Below, one piece after another: positions 8,314-16,566 of a DNA stretch of 64,000 nucleotides (position 1 is its first letter; each line of letters begins with the position of its first letter). The notes below the pieces were generated by a model that worked only from the letters and a program-made list of their open reading frames with translations, was not told where the DNA came from and searched no databases. This DNA is from an uncultured Microbacterium sp. (GTDB lineage: Bacteria; Actinomycetota; Actinomycetes; Actinomycetales; Microbacteriaceae): NCBI RefSeq assembly GCF_900078385.1, contig NZ_FLQR01000001.1:434001-498000 (forward strand). Direction: 5' to 3'. Position numbers and translations under genes: made by a program.

Positions 8314-9516
8314 TCAGCGCGGCAGGGCGGCCAGGCGCGCGGCCGCCTCCTCGAGCACGTCGACGCGCTTGCAGGCGGCGAACCGCACGAGCGTGGCGTA
8401 GTCGCCCTGGCGCTCCGGTGTCGCGAACGCGGTCAGCGGGATCGCGACGACGCCGGCCCGCGCGGGCAGCGTCCGGCAGAACTCCGCCGCGTCCTCCGCG
8501 CCGAGCGGGCCCGCATCGGCGACGGTGAAGTACGAGCCGGCGGGACGCGAGACGGCGAAGCCCGCCGCGCGCAGGCCGTCGCCGAGCAGGTCGCTCTTGT
8601 GCCGCATGGTCGCGGCGATGCCTGTGAAGAAGGCATCCGGGAGGCGCAGGCCGGCGGCGATCGCCGGCTGGAAGGGCGCGCCACCGACGTAGGTGAGGTA
8701 CTGCTTGACCGTGAGGACCGCCTGCACGAGGTCCGCGGGACCGGTCACCCAGCCGATCTTCCAGCCGGTCGTGGAGAAGGTCTTCCCGCCCGAGGAGATC
8801 GACAGCGTCCGCTCCGCGGCGCCGGGGAGCGTCGCGAGGGCCGTGTGCGGTCCCTCGAAGACGAGGTGCTCGTAGACCTCGTCGGTCACGATGATCGCGT
8901 CGTGGCGCTCCGCGAGCTCCACGACGAGCTCGAGGACGTCGCGCGTGAAGACGGCACCGGTGGGGTTGTGCGGGTCGTTGACGAGGATGAGGCGCGTCCG
9001 GTCGGAGACCGCCCGGCGGAGGTCGTCGAGGTCGGGCTGGAAATCGGGCCAGCGGAGCGGGACGGCGACGAGCCGGGCGCCGGCGAGGGCGACGCACGCC
9101 GCGTACTCGTCGTAGTACGGCTCGAAGACGACGACCTCGTCGTCCGGGGAGTCGACGAGGGCCAGGATGGCGGCGGCGAGGGCCTCGGTGGCACCGGCGG
9201 TGACGAGCACCTCGGTCTCCGGGTCGGGGCGAAGACCGTAGAAGCGGTCCTGATGCTCGGCGATCGCGGCGCGGAGATCGGGCATGCCGCGCCCGGGCGG
9301 GTACTGGTTGACGCCCGCTGCGATGGCGTCCCGCGCGGCCTCGAGCACCTCGACGGGGCCGTCCTCGTCGGGGAACCCCTGCCCCAGATTGATGGCGCCG
9401 GTGCGGGCGGCGAGGGCACTCATCTCGGCGAAGATCGTCGGCGCCGCCGACCCGTCGGCGCCCAGGAGCCCTGCCCCACGGGCGGTGCGCTGCCAGGCAC
9501 CCGGAATCGCTCGCAT
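8314..9516 (-). CDS. Class I/II PLP-dependent aminotransferase (glutamine/methionine transaminase- or DapC-like)
   Basis: This 400-residue fold-type I aminotransferase begins its core with AINLGQGFPDEDGP. The PLP lysine is K245 in SSGGKTFSTTGWK. N184 and P185 lie in NDPHNPTGAVF, and D212 and Y215 in VTDEVYEHL. This sub-branch includes kynurenine/glutamine transaminases, methionine aminotransferase YbdL and the actinobacterial proteins called DapC. The sequence alone does not separate them. A TANNNT -10 box lies seven bases before the ATG. The convergent nitrilase-family neighbour favours a glutamine- or methionine-recycling role. Confidence 0.85.
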   Translation of the reverse strand: MRAIPGAWQRTARGAGLLGADGSAAPTIFAEMSALAARTGAINLGQGFPDEDGPVEVLEAARDAIAAGVNQYPPGRGMPDLRAAIAEHQDRFYGLRPDPETEVLVTAGATEALAAAILALVDSPDDEVVVFEPYYDEYAACVALAGARLVAVPLRWPDFQPDLDDLRRAVSDRTRLILVNDPHNPTGAVFTRDVLELVVELAERHDAIIVTDEVYEHLVFEGPHTALATLPGAAERTLSISSGGKTFSTTGWKIGWVTGPADLVQAVLTVKQYLTYVGGAPFQPAIAAGLRLPDAFFTGIAATMRHKSDLLGDGLRAAGFAVSRPAGSYFTVADAGPLGAEDAAEFCRTLPARAGVVAIPLTAFATPERQGDYATLVRFAACKRVDVLEEAAARLAALPR

Positions 9517-9523
9517 CGCGCTC

Positions 9524-9529
9524 AGGTTA
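9524..9529 (-). promoter_or_regulatory. -10 box TAACCT of the aminotransferase gene (leaderless)
   Basis: TAACCT fits TANNNT and ends seven bases before the ATG at 9516, so the transcript should begin at or next to the start codon. Confidence 0.5.
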
Positions 9530-9613
9530 CACGCATAGGGTCACCGGGGTTCCGGCATAAGAAACGCACAGAAACCCGGGGCATCCTGAAGGGGCTTGGG
9601 AAAGAGGAGCATC

Positions 9614-11083
9614 ATGAGCGACAACGCCGCATCCACCAACGAACCGCAGAACCCCGCGCAGGAGCCGGCTCTCGAGAGCGCTCCGGCCGCGGCCGGGATC
9701 CCGCCGCGCCCGCCCCTGCCTCCGCAGGCGCCGGACTACGCTGCGCAGCAGCCGTACACCGCGCCGCAGGCGCCCGCCTACGCGCCGACCGCCGCCGACC
9801 AGGCCGCAGCGCCCGTCTACCCGACCCAGCCGACGCAGCCGTACGGCGAGACGTCCGCCGAGCCGATCGCCGAGGCACCCCCCGAGGGCGGGAAGGTCGG
9901 CGCCGGCAAGATCGTGGCCATCATGGTCGCCGCGGCCCTCGTGGGCGGAGCATCCGGCCTCGGCGCCGCGGCGGCCGGCGGCTCCCTGTTCCCGTCCTCG
10001 CAGACCGTCGTCCAGAGCGGGCCGTCCACGGTCACCGTCAACGACAGCGCCTCGGTCAACCAGACGACCGCGATCGCGACCAAGGTGCTCCCGAGCGTCG
10101 TCACCATCTCGGCGAGTTCGTCGTCGGCGGGCGGCACCGGCTCCGGCGTCGTGCTCTCCGCCGACGGTTACGTGGTCACCAACACGCACGTCGTGACGCT
10201 CGACGGCGCGACGGGGGGCGCGGACCTGAAGGTCACGACCAGTGACGGCAAGGTCTACACGGCCGACGTCGTCGGGCTCGACCCGATGTACGACCTCGCC
10301 GTCATCAAGCTCGACGGGGCAGAAGACCTCACGCCGATCGAGATCGGCGACTCCGGCGATCTCAACGTCGGTGACGGCACCATCGCCATCGGCGCCCCGC
10401 TGGGGCTGTCCAACACCGTCACGACCGGCATCGTCAGCGCGCTGAACCGCTCCATCCAGATCGCCTCGTCGGCCGTGCCGGAGACCGAGCAGGACACCGA
10501 GCAGAACCCGGATGACGGGAACGGCCCGTTCCAGTTCGACTTCGGCCAGGGCGAGCAGCAGTCCGGCTCCACCGGCACGATCTCGATCGCGGTCATCCAG
10601 ACCGACGCCGCGATCAACCCGGGCAACTCCGGCGGCGCACTCGTGGACGACGAGGGCAAGCTCATCGGCATCAACGTCGCGATCGCGACGGCCGGCGGAT
10701 CGTCCTCCAGCCAGTCCGGCTCCATCGGCGTCGGGTTCTCCATCCCGTCGAACATCGTCCAGCGCGTGACCGACGAGATCATCGCCGACGGGGAGGCCAC
10801 CCACGGGCTTCTCGGGGCCATGGTCGGCGACGCGGCGAGCCAGGAGGATGCGACGACGGCCGGCGCCTACATCAGCGAGGTCACCGGCGGCGGCGCCGCC
10901 GACGAGGCGGGGCTGAAGGCCGGCGACATCGTCACCCAGTTCGACGGCGTGCCGATCTCGGACGCCACCGATCTGACGGCCCAGGTGCGCGCCCTCGCAG
11001 CCGGCAGCTCCGCGACGGTCGTGTACCTCCGGGACGGCAAGGCCGCCTCGGTCGAGGTCACGCTGGGCGAGCTCAGCCAGTAG
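9614..11083 (+). CDS. HtrA/DegP-type serine protease with PDZ domain
   Basis: This 489-residue membrane-anchored protease handles misfolded proteins outside the membrane. A Pro/Ala/Gln-rich cytoplasmic region (1-95) leads into one transmembrane helix (about 98-122). The trypsin-like domain has H192 in NTHVV, D227 in MYDLAVIKL and S339 in GNSGG. A PDZ domain fills about 395-485 (GAADEAGLKAGDIVTQF). An acidic, Gln-rich insertion at about 288-320 sits between the two halves of the protease domain. The start is ATG at 9614 with GAGGAG just upstream. A 15-bp hairpin follows the stop and also carries the promoter of the next gene. Confidence 0.92.
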   Translation: MSDNAASTNEPQNPAQEPALESAPAAAGIPPRPPLPPQAPDYAAQQPYTAPQAPAYAPTAADQAAAPVYPTQPTQPYGETSAEPIAEAPPEGGKVGAGKIVAIMVAAALVGGASGLGAAAAGGSLFPSSQTVVQSGPSTVTVNDSASVNQTTAIATKVLPSVVTISASSSSAGGTGSGVVLSADGYVVTNTHVVTLDGATGGADLKVTTSDGKVYTADVVGLDPMYDLAVIKLDGAEDLTPIEIGDSGDLNVGDGTIAIGAPLGLSNTVTTGIVSALNRSIQIASSAVPETEQDTEQNPDDGNGPFQFDFGQGEQQSGSTGTISIAVIQTDAAINPGNSGGALVDDEGKLIGINVAIATAGGSSSSQSGSIGVGFSIPSNIVQRVTDEIIADGEATHGLLGAMVGDAASQEDATTAGAYISEVTGGGAADEAGLKAGDIVTQFDGVPISDATDLTAQVRALAAGSSATVVYLRDGKAASVEVTLGELSQ

Positions 11084-11097
11084 CGGCTCCCGGACCA

Positions 11098-11134
11098 GGA
11101 CGCCACCCCGCGATAGGCTCGCGGGGTGGCGTCC
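11098..11134 (+). terminator. 15-bp hairpin terminator that encloses the next gene's -10 box and start codon
   Basis: GGACGCCACCCCGCG (11098-11112) and CGCGGGGTGGCGTCC (11120-11134) pair perfectly around the loop ATAGGCT, followed by TTCT. It lies 14 bases after the htrA stop. The loop contains TAGGCT (11114-11119), a TANNNT -10 box. The 3' arm contains the GTG start codon at 11126 of the following gene. Termination of htrA and initiation of the next gene thus share the same bases. Confidence 0.75.
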
Positions 11135-12376
11135 TTCTCGTTCGGCGCGGGCAACGCCGGGAAGCTCGTGCGCATCCCGCTGTACCTCCTCGGACGCCTC
11201 GCCACGTTCCTCATCCCGCGGTCCCGGGATGAGTGGGTCTTCGGCTGTGCCGTGGGCGTCGCCGACGGCGCGCTCGCCCTGTGGGACCGCGCCGCATTCG
11301 CCGGCGAGGATGCCGTGTGGCTCACCGGCGGCGACCGCGATGCCGCCGCGGCGGAGGCCCGCGGCATCCCGCACGTCCCGAAGCACTCGGCGCGCGGGTT
11401 CTGGCGGACGGCGCGCGCTCGCGTCGTCGTCGTGACGCACGGGCTCGGCGACGTCAACCGCTACGCCGTCGCGGGCGCCTTCGTGGTGCAGCTGTGGCAC
11501 GGGATCCCGCTCAAGCGCATCGGGCTGGACTCCCCGGAGACCACGCGCAGCCCCCTGCCGATCGGCTCCGCCGCGGTGAGCCGGCTCCTCGCCCTCCTGT
11601 ACCGCCGCGCGCAGCGGGGCATCCGCGTGCTCCCCGCCGCCTCCGAGCTCGTCCGCGGTCGCCTCGAGTCGGCGTTCGGGCTGGACCACGAGCGGGTGCC
11701 GGTGACCGGCGAGCCGCGCGTGGACGTCCTCTCCCGCGGCACGGCGGAGGAGCGGCGCGCGGCGGCGCGCACGCGCCTCGACGACCTCGTCGGCCCGTTC
11801 GGCGCCGCCTCCCGTCTCGTCCTCTATGCACCGACGTGGCGCGACGGCGCTCCCGACCCGGCCGTCCCGACCGCGGCGCAGTGGGCGCGGCTGACCGAGG
11901 TGCTGACGGCCGGGGACGGCGTGCTGCTGATCCGCTCGCATCCGCTCGGCGCCGGCGACTACACGCCGCCCGCGGCGACCGACCGGGTCCGGCTGCTGGC
12001 CAGCGATCTCGTCGCGGACGTCACTCCGCTGCTGCCGGGGCTCGACGCCCTCGTCACCGACTACTCCTCGCTCGCGTTCGACGCGGCCCTCGTGCCGCTG
12101 CCGTGCCTGTTCCTCGCCCCCGACGTGGACGCGTACCGTGCGCGCCGCGGCTTCTACGGCACGTACGCCGAGCTCGCCGGAGACGAGGTCGCCCCGTCGT
12201 GGACGGAGGCGACCGCCCAGCTCGAGCAGCTGTGGGCCGATCCGCACGAGCATGCGCGCCGGCGGGACCGTGCGGAGGCGCTGAGCGCGCGCATGCACGC
12301 GCATCGCGACGGGCGCAACACCGAGCGCGTGTACGAGGCCGTGCGCGCCGGCCTGGCGCGAGGGAGGACGACGTGA
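11126..12376 (+). CDS. CDP-glycerol:glycerophosphate glycerophosphotransferase family protein (TagB/TagF-like)
   Basis: This 416-residue protein of the PF04464 family should transfer glycerol phosphate (or a similar group) from a CDP-alcohol onto a wall polymer at the inner face of the membrane. Conserved blocks are VVQLWHGIPLKRIGLDS (about residues 112-128), VLYAPTWRD (about 230-238), LLIRSHPLG (about 270) and VTDYSSLAFDAAL (about 310-322). The start is GTG at 11126, placed six bases after a -10 box, hence leaderless. A GTGA overlap couples it to a second enzyme of the same family. The acceptor is unknown. Confidence 0.88.
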   Translation: MASFSFGAGNAGKLVRIPLYLLGRLATFLIPRSRDEWVFGCAVGVADGALALWDRAAFAGEDAVWLTGGDRDAAAAEARGIPHVPKHSARGFWRTARARVVVVTHGLGDVNRYAVAGAFVVQLWHGIPLKRIGLDSPETTRSPLPIGSAAVSRLLALLYRRAQRGIRVLPAASELVRGRLESAFGLDHERVPVTGEPRVDVLSRGTAEERRAAARTRLDDLVGPFGAASRLVLYAPTWRDGAPDPAVPTAAQWARLTEVLTAGDGVLLIRSHPLGAGDYTPPAATDRVRLLASDLVADVTPLLPGLDALVTDYSSLAFDAALVPLPCLFLAPDVDAYRARRGFYGTYAELAGDEVAPSWTEATAQLEQLWADPHEHARRRDRAEALSARMHAHRDGRNTERVYEAVRAGLARGRTT

Positions 12377-13821
12377 ACGCCGAGTTCGACGTGGTGGGCG
12401 GTGCGCTGGTCCTCAGCGGGACGGGCGCCGCCCCCGCGGCCGTGGTCGCCGTGGGTCCGCGCGCGCGGACCACTGCCGAGATCACCGCCGAGGGCGCCGC
12501 ATGGCGCGCCGTCCTGCCGTTGCGCGCCGCGCGCTGGGGCGGGGACGAGCTGCCGCTGCCGGCCGGCGACTACCGCGTCGCGGTGACCGGCGCCGACGGG
12601 AGTCCGAGCGCGGTGACGGCATCCGTCCCCCTGACGATGTTCCCGCTCCTCCGCGCCGGACTGGACGGCGAGACGCTGCGCGTCGGTCCGCCCATCGATC
12701 CCGCCTACGACTCGGGCGACGGCCAGGCGGCGCTCGAGCGCCGCTACGCGACCCGGCCCGGGGGGCTGGAGAACGCCGTCTTCTTCGAGAGCTTCTACGG
12801 GCGCAACGCGAGCTGCAATCCGCTCGCCATCGACCGGGAGCTCGCGCGGGTCGCACCCGGGGTCACCCGGTACTGGAGCGTCGTGGATCGCTCGGTCGTC
12901 GTGCCCACCGGCGCGATCGGCGTCGTCGAGGGGAGCCCGGAGTGGTGGCGCGCGCGCGGCTCGGCGCGTCTCCTCGTCGTCAACGACTGGCTCCGCCGCC
13001 GCTTCGCGCGCCGCCGCGGGCAGGTCGTGCTGCAGACGTGGCACGGGAGCCCCCTGAAGCGCCTCGCTCTGCACCGTCCGGGCTTCGACCCGCGGCGGGC
13101 GGCGGCCGTGTTCAAGGAGAGCCGCCGCTGGGACGTGCTCCTGGCCCAGAACCCGTACGCGGCGCGGATCCTCCGGAAGGCATACGCGTTCCTCCGCCGC
13201 CCGGTGTGGGTGGAGGGCTACCCGCGCAACGACGTGCTCGTGACCGGGGACGGCGCCGCCGCGCGCAGGGCGCTCGGGATCGGCGCGGAGGAGCGCGTCC
13301 TCCTCTACGCCCCCACCTGGCGCGACGACCGCGCCGAAATGGTCGACTTCCTCGACCCGGCCGCCCTCGCCGCCGAGACCGACGCCGTCGTGCTCGTGCG
13401 CGGGCACTCCCGGACGCTCGCCGCGGGAGCCGATGCGGCCGGTCCGCGGGTGCTCGACGTCACGACGTTCCCCGACATCGCGCAGCTCCTCCTCGTCGCC
13501 GACGTCCTCATCACCGACTATTCGTCGGTCATGTTCGATTTCACCGCGACGGGGAAGGCGATCTACTTCCTGACCCCCGACGTCGAGCACTACCGCGGGG
13601 AGCTGCGCGGCTTCTACTTCGACCTCGCCGCGCACGCGCCCGGGCCGCTCGTGACGACGCAGGACGAGCTCGTCGCCGCTCTCGCGGACCCCGAGGTGCC
13701 GGCGCGGTTCGCACCCGCGTACCGGAGCTGGCAGGCGCGGTTCAACACGCACGACGACGGGCACGCGGCCGAGCGCGTGGTCGCCCGCATCCTCGACCAG
13801 GGTTTCGTCGACCGCGCCTGA
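12373..13821 (+). CDS. CDP-glycerol glycerophosphotransferase family protein with N-terminal beta domain
   Basis: This second PF04464 enzyme has 482 residues. The first 95 or so residues lack the catalytic motifs and are rich in Ala, Val, Gly and Thr, as in a small beta-sandwich. The catalytic part carries VLQTWHGSPLKRLALHR (about 219-235), VEGYPRNDVL, LLYAPTWRDD (about 311) and ITDYSSVMFDF (about 380), all diagnostic. It starts with GTG overlapping the previous stop. The tandem of two enzymes suggests one primes and the other extends a glycerol-phosphate polymer, as TagB and TagF do. Which is which cannot be told from motifs. Confidence 0.88.
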   Translation: MNAEFDVVGGALVLSGTGAAPAAVVAVGPRARTTAEITAEGAAWRAVLPLRAARWGGDELPLPAGDYRVAVTGADGSPSAVTASVPLTMFPLLRAGLDGETLRVGPPIDPAYDSGDGQAALERRYATRPGGLENAVFFESFYGRNASCNPLAIDRELARVAPGVTRYWSVVDRSVVVPTGAIGVVEGSPEWWRARGSARLLVVNDWLRRRFARRRGQVVLQTWHGSPLKRLALHRPGFDPRRAAAVFKESRRWDVLLAQNPYAARILRKAYAFLRRPVWVEGYPRNDVLVTGDGAAARRALGIGAEERVLLYAPTWRDDRAEMVDFLDPAALAAETDAVVLVRGHSRTLAAGADAAGPRVLDVTTFPDIAQLLLVADVLITDYSSVMFDFTATGKAIYFLTPDVEHYRGELRGFYFDLAAHAPGPLVTTQDELVAALADPEVPARFAPAYRSWQARFNTHDDGHAAERVVARILDQGFVDRA

Positions 13822-13824
13822 GGC

Positions 13825-13854
13825 GAGGCCGGTCAGGGGTGAGGCCGGTCAGGG
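13825..13854. repeat. 16-base tandem duplication at the convergent gene end
   Basis: GAGGCCGGTCAGGG occurs twice with a 16-base period (13825-13838 and 13841-13854). The stop codon of the glycosyltransferase on the minus strand lies in the second copy. It looks like a small slippage event in a non-coding gap. Confidence 0.7.
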
Positions 13855-14940
13855 CAGCGGCGTGTTCCGCCCCAGCCGCGACGTGTCGACGTTCTCCTTC
13901 GCGCCCCGCGTGATGCCGACGAGGAAGCCGACCCCCCACGCGAGGTGCATCGACGGGAGCACCACGAGGCTCCAGAGGCGTTCGCGGAAGCCCGGCGCAC
14001 CGGCCGGGGCGAGGGAGACGACGATCACGAGGACGAGGTAGGCCGCGACGGGCAGGTGCACGACGGCGGCCACGAGCGCGGACGTCCCGGTCAGGATGCC
14101 GCTCAGCCGCAGCACCGCCACGACCAGGGAGGCCGCGACGGCGAGGACGAGCAGCGGCGGCGCGAAGAACCGCAGGGCGTTGCGCCGTCCGTAGCGTCGG
14201 ACGAGCTCGCCGCGCCACGTTCCGGTCGAGCGGAACTGGCGGACGAGGCGCACCCAGCTCTCCCGCGGCCAATAGGTCACCGCGAGCGCGGGGTCGAACC
14301 ACACGCGGTAGCCGGCGCGGCGGATGCGGAGGTTCAGCTCCCAGTCCTCGCCCCGGCGGATCGTCTCGTCGAAGAGGCCGACCTCCTCCAGCACGCTCCG
14401 GCGCATGACGCCGAGGTAGGCGGACTCCGCCGGTCCCTCGGCGCCGCCGGAGTGGTAGGCGCCGCCGCCGAGGCCGATGGGGGAGTTGTACCACCGCGCG
14501 ACGGCGCGCTGGAACGCCGTCCGCCCGTCGGCGCGCATGACGCCCCCGACGTTCCCCGCCCGCACGCGGGCCAGCGTCTGCATCGCGCGACGGGTGTAGC
14601 CCGGGACGAGCTCGGAGTGCGCGTCGACACGCACGATCGTGGGGTGGCGGGCGGCGCGGATCGCCAGGTTCAGACCCACCGGGATGTCGGCCGCCGGGTT
14701 GTCCACGATGCGGATGCGCGGGTCGGCCCCCGCGAGCCGGTGGGCGAGTTCGGTCGTGCCGTCGCTCGAGGGTCCGATCGCGAGGATGAGCTCGCCGGGC
14801 CCGTCGTGCTCCTGTGCGAGGACGGTCGCGACGGCCCGCTCGAGGTAGTCGTGCTCGTTGAGAACCGGCATGACGAACGAGACGCCGGAGCCGGGCGCCG
14901 GGACGGGGGCGTCCCGGTCCGCGGGCTCGACGTCGTGCAC
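13849..14940 (-). CDS. Family 2 glycosyltransferase with C-terminal membrane helices
   Basis: This 363-residue GT-A fold enzyme begins VSFVMPVLNEHDYLERAV. VRVDAHSE supplies the DxD-like metal site near residue 115, and RRGEDWELNLRIRRAGY is the usual ED acceptor-side motif near residue 215. Three to four hydrophobic segments fill about 265-345, so it is membrane-associated and probably acts on a lipid-linked or wall acceptor. The GTG at 14940 is the only good in-frame start after the divergent promoter. The nearby ATG is out of frame. Its place between three glycerophosphotransferases suggests it decorates or links the same glycopolymer. Confidence 0.82.
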   Translation of the reverse strand: MHDVEPADRDAPVPAPGSGVSFVMPVLNEHDYLERAVATVLAQEHDGPGELILAIGPSSDGTTELAHRLAGADPRIRIVDNPAADIPVGLNLAIRAARHPTIVRVDAHSELVPGYTRRAMQTLARVRAGNVGGVMRADGRTAFQRAVARWYNSPIGLGGGAYHSGGAEGPAESAYLGVMRRSVLEEVGLFDETIRRGEDWELNLRIRRAGYRVWFDPALAVTYWPRESWVRLVRQFRSTGTWRGELVRRYGRRNALRFFAPPLLVLAVAASLVVAVLRLSGILTGTSALVAAVVHLPVAAYLVLVIVVSLAPAGAPGFRERLWSLVVLPSMHLAWGVGFLVGITRGAKENVDTSRLGRNTPLP

Positions 14941-14964
14941 CCGTCGATCATGCCACGGCCCCGA

Positions 14965-14970
14965 TACCCT
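14965..14970 (+). promoter_or_regulatory. -10 box TACCCT, leaderless start of the third glycerophosphotransferase
   Basis: TACCCT lies six bases before the ATG at 14977. The GGGAGG between them is too close to be a normal ribosome site, so a leaderless or near-leaderless mRNA is likely. Confidence 0.5.
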
Positions 14971-14976
14971 GGGAGG

Positions 14977-16275
14977 ATGTCGATTCTCGGGGATGCGCGC
15001 AAAGTCGTCCGACTCTTCTCCGGGGCGCTGAGCTCGCGCGCCGCGATCGCGGAGGCCGAGCGACTGGACCGCCAGCGCGGGCCGCTGCCGCCGCGGCACT
15101 TCCAGGTCGCGGTGTACTTCGCCGACGGTCCCGTGAACCTGTACCAGATGCGCCAGTGGTACGCCCCGCTCGTGAAGCTGGCCGAGACGCGGCCCGTCGT
15201 GGTGATCGCGCGCGCGGCGAGCGGTGCGGCGGCGCTGCTGAAGGAATCGCCGCTGCCGGTCGTCTACGCCCGGACGATCGACGACGTCGAGAGCCTCCTG
15301 GCATCCCAGCAGATCCGCGTCGTGCTGTACGTCAACCAGAACACGCGCAACTTCCAGATGTTCCGGTACGGCCACCGCTGGCACGTCTTCATCAGCCACG
15401 GCGAGAGCGACAAGGTCTACATGCGCAGCAACCAGATCGGCGCGTACGACTACGCGTTCGTGGCGGGGGATGCCGCGATCGCGCGCCTGCGCGGCGCGCT
15501 GTGGGACTACGACATCGACCGCCGCGCCCTCCCGATCGGTCGCCCCCAGGCGGACTACTTCGGGGCGCGGCCGGCTCCGTACCCGGCTGACGGGCGGGTG
15601 ACCGTCTTCTACGCACCGACGTGGGAGGGCGATCGCGCCTCGATGTCGTACGGCTCGATCGTCACGCACGGCGAAGCGCTCGCCGCCGCCGTGCTCGCCG
15701 ACCCGACTCTGCGGCTCGTGTTCCGTCCGCACCCGCGCTCGGGGGTCTCCGACCGGGAGTACGGCGTGGCGCTGCGCCGCATCGTCGCGGCGATCGGCGC
15801 GGCCAACGCGGCCGACCCGACGGCGCACCACGTGTTCGACGAGTCGCCCGACCTCGACTGGCAGCTGCTGGCCCCCGACATCGCCGTCATGGACGTCTCC
15901 GCGATGGTCTACGACCGGCTCGCGACCGGGAAGGCGCTGTTCGTCACGCGCCCCGTCGACCCGGCCGCCGTCATCGACGACGAGGGGTACCTGTCGGAGT
16001 GCGAGTGGCTGGACGCGCGGGATGCCGCCGACGTCGGCGCGCTCGTGACCCGCGCGCAGCAGCCCGATGTCACGGCGCGGCTCGCGCAGTGGTCGCAGCA
16101 CTACTTCGGCGACACGACGCCCGGCGCCGCCACCGCCCGGTTCGAGGACGCCGTCGGGCGACTCGTCGCGGAGTGGGAGGTCTGGCACGCGCGGGCCGGC
16201 GCGCAGGGCATCGACGATGAAGAGGTCGAGTCGTTCGTCGACGCCGACAGCGAAGAGGACGACCCGGAGGATTGA
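14977..16275 (+). CDS. CDP-glycerol glycerophosphotransferase family protein (third copy)
   Basis: This 432-residue protein has the family blocks FISHGESDKVYMRSNQ (about 138-153), VFYAPTWEGD (about 210), LVFRPHPRSG (about 249) and IAVMDVSAMVYDRLATGKALF (about 305). The usual HG-(I/S)PLK is replaced by HGESDK and the SDYSS motif by MDVSAM, so it is a divergent branch. The N-terminus (RSxLGDARKVVRLF) may contact the membrane. An acidic tail of Glu and Asp ends the protein. It is divergent from the GT2 gene. Acceptor and donor may differ from the tandem pair upstream. Confidence 0.8.
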   Translation: MSILGDARKVVRLFSGALSSRAAIAEAERLDRQRGPLPPRHFQVAVYFADGPVNLYQMRQWYAPLVKLAETRPVVVIARAASGAAALLKESPLPVVYARTIDDVESLLASQQIRVVLYVNQNTRNFQMFRYGHRWHVFISHGESDKVYMRSNQIGAYDYAFVAGDAAIARLRGALWDYDIDRRALPIGRPQADYFGARPAPYPADGRVTVFYAPTWEGDRASMSYGSIVTHGEALAAAVLADPTLRLVFRPHPRSGVSDREYGVALRRIVAAIGAANAADPTAHHVFDESPDLDWQLLAPDIAVMDVSAMVYDRLATGKALFVTRPVDPAAVIDDEGYLSECEWLDARDAADVGALVTRAQQPDVTARLAQWSQHYFGDTTPGAATARFEDAVGRLVAEWEVWHARAGAQGIDDEEVESFVDADSEEDDPED

Positions 16276-16294
16276 GCGGCGTCGGCCGCGGCGC

Positions 16295-16516
16295 TCAGTC
16301 CCCGTCGCCGCCGGCGTCGCCGGACTCCACGGCGGCGGGCGCGGCAGGCGTCAGCGCGATCGCGATCGTCTCGACGCCGACCGGGTCGCCGTAGATCGTG
16401 TACTCGACGTTGGGCGCATCGCCCAGCTGCTCGACGGGGGAGCGGGGCTGCCACGGCTCGGAGGGGAGCCCGGTCCACTCGGTCGGCTCTTCGGGGCGGG
16501 TCTGGAAGATTCCCAT
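16295..16516 (-). CDS. Small conserved hypothetical protein
   Basis: The 73-residue acidic protein begins MGIFQTRPEEPTEWTGLPSE. The GIFQ...P.EW.GLPSEP pattern recurs in short proteins of Microbacteriaceae as far as I recall, with no known function. No membrane helix or cysteine is visible. The tail is rich in Ala, Gly and Asp. It lies 50 bases downstream of the patatin gene on the same strand and could be the last gene of that transcript. Confidence 0.6.
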   Translation of the reverse strand: MGIFQTRPEEPTEWTGLPSEPWQPRSPVEQLGDAPNVEYTIYGDPVGVETIAIALTPAAPAAVESGDAGGDGD

Positions 16517-16566
16517 GCGCCCATTCTGCGCCCGAATCCGCGCCCCGTCACCTGGCCGGCGCCGGG

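Noticed and set aside
9527..12304. A 925-codon open frame on the minus strand antisense to htrA and a glycerophosphotransferase
   Set aside because: Rich in Arg, Gly, Asp and Glu with no recognisable domain. It mirrors two clear genes on the other strand, as expected at this GC content.
13825..13854. The 16-base tandem repeat as a possible recombination or attachment site
   Set aside because: Only two copies, no integrase or mobile gene nearby, and the repeat is inside a normal convergent gap.
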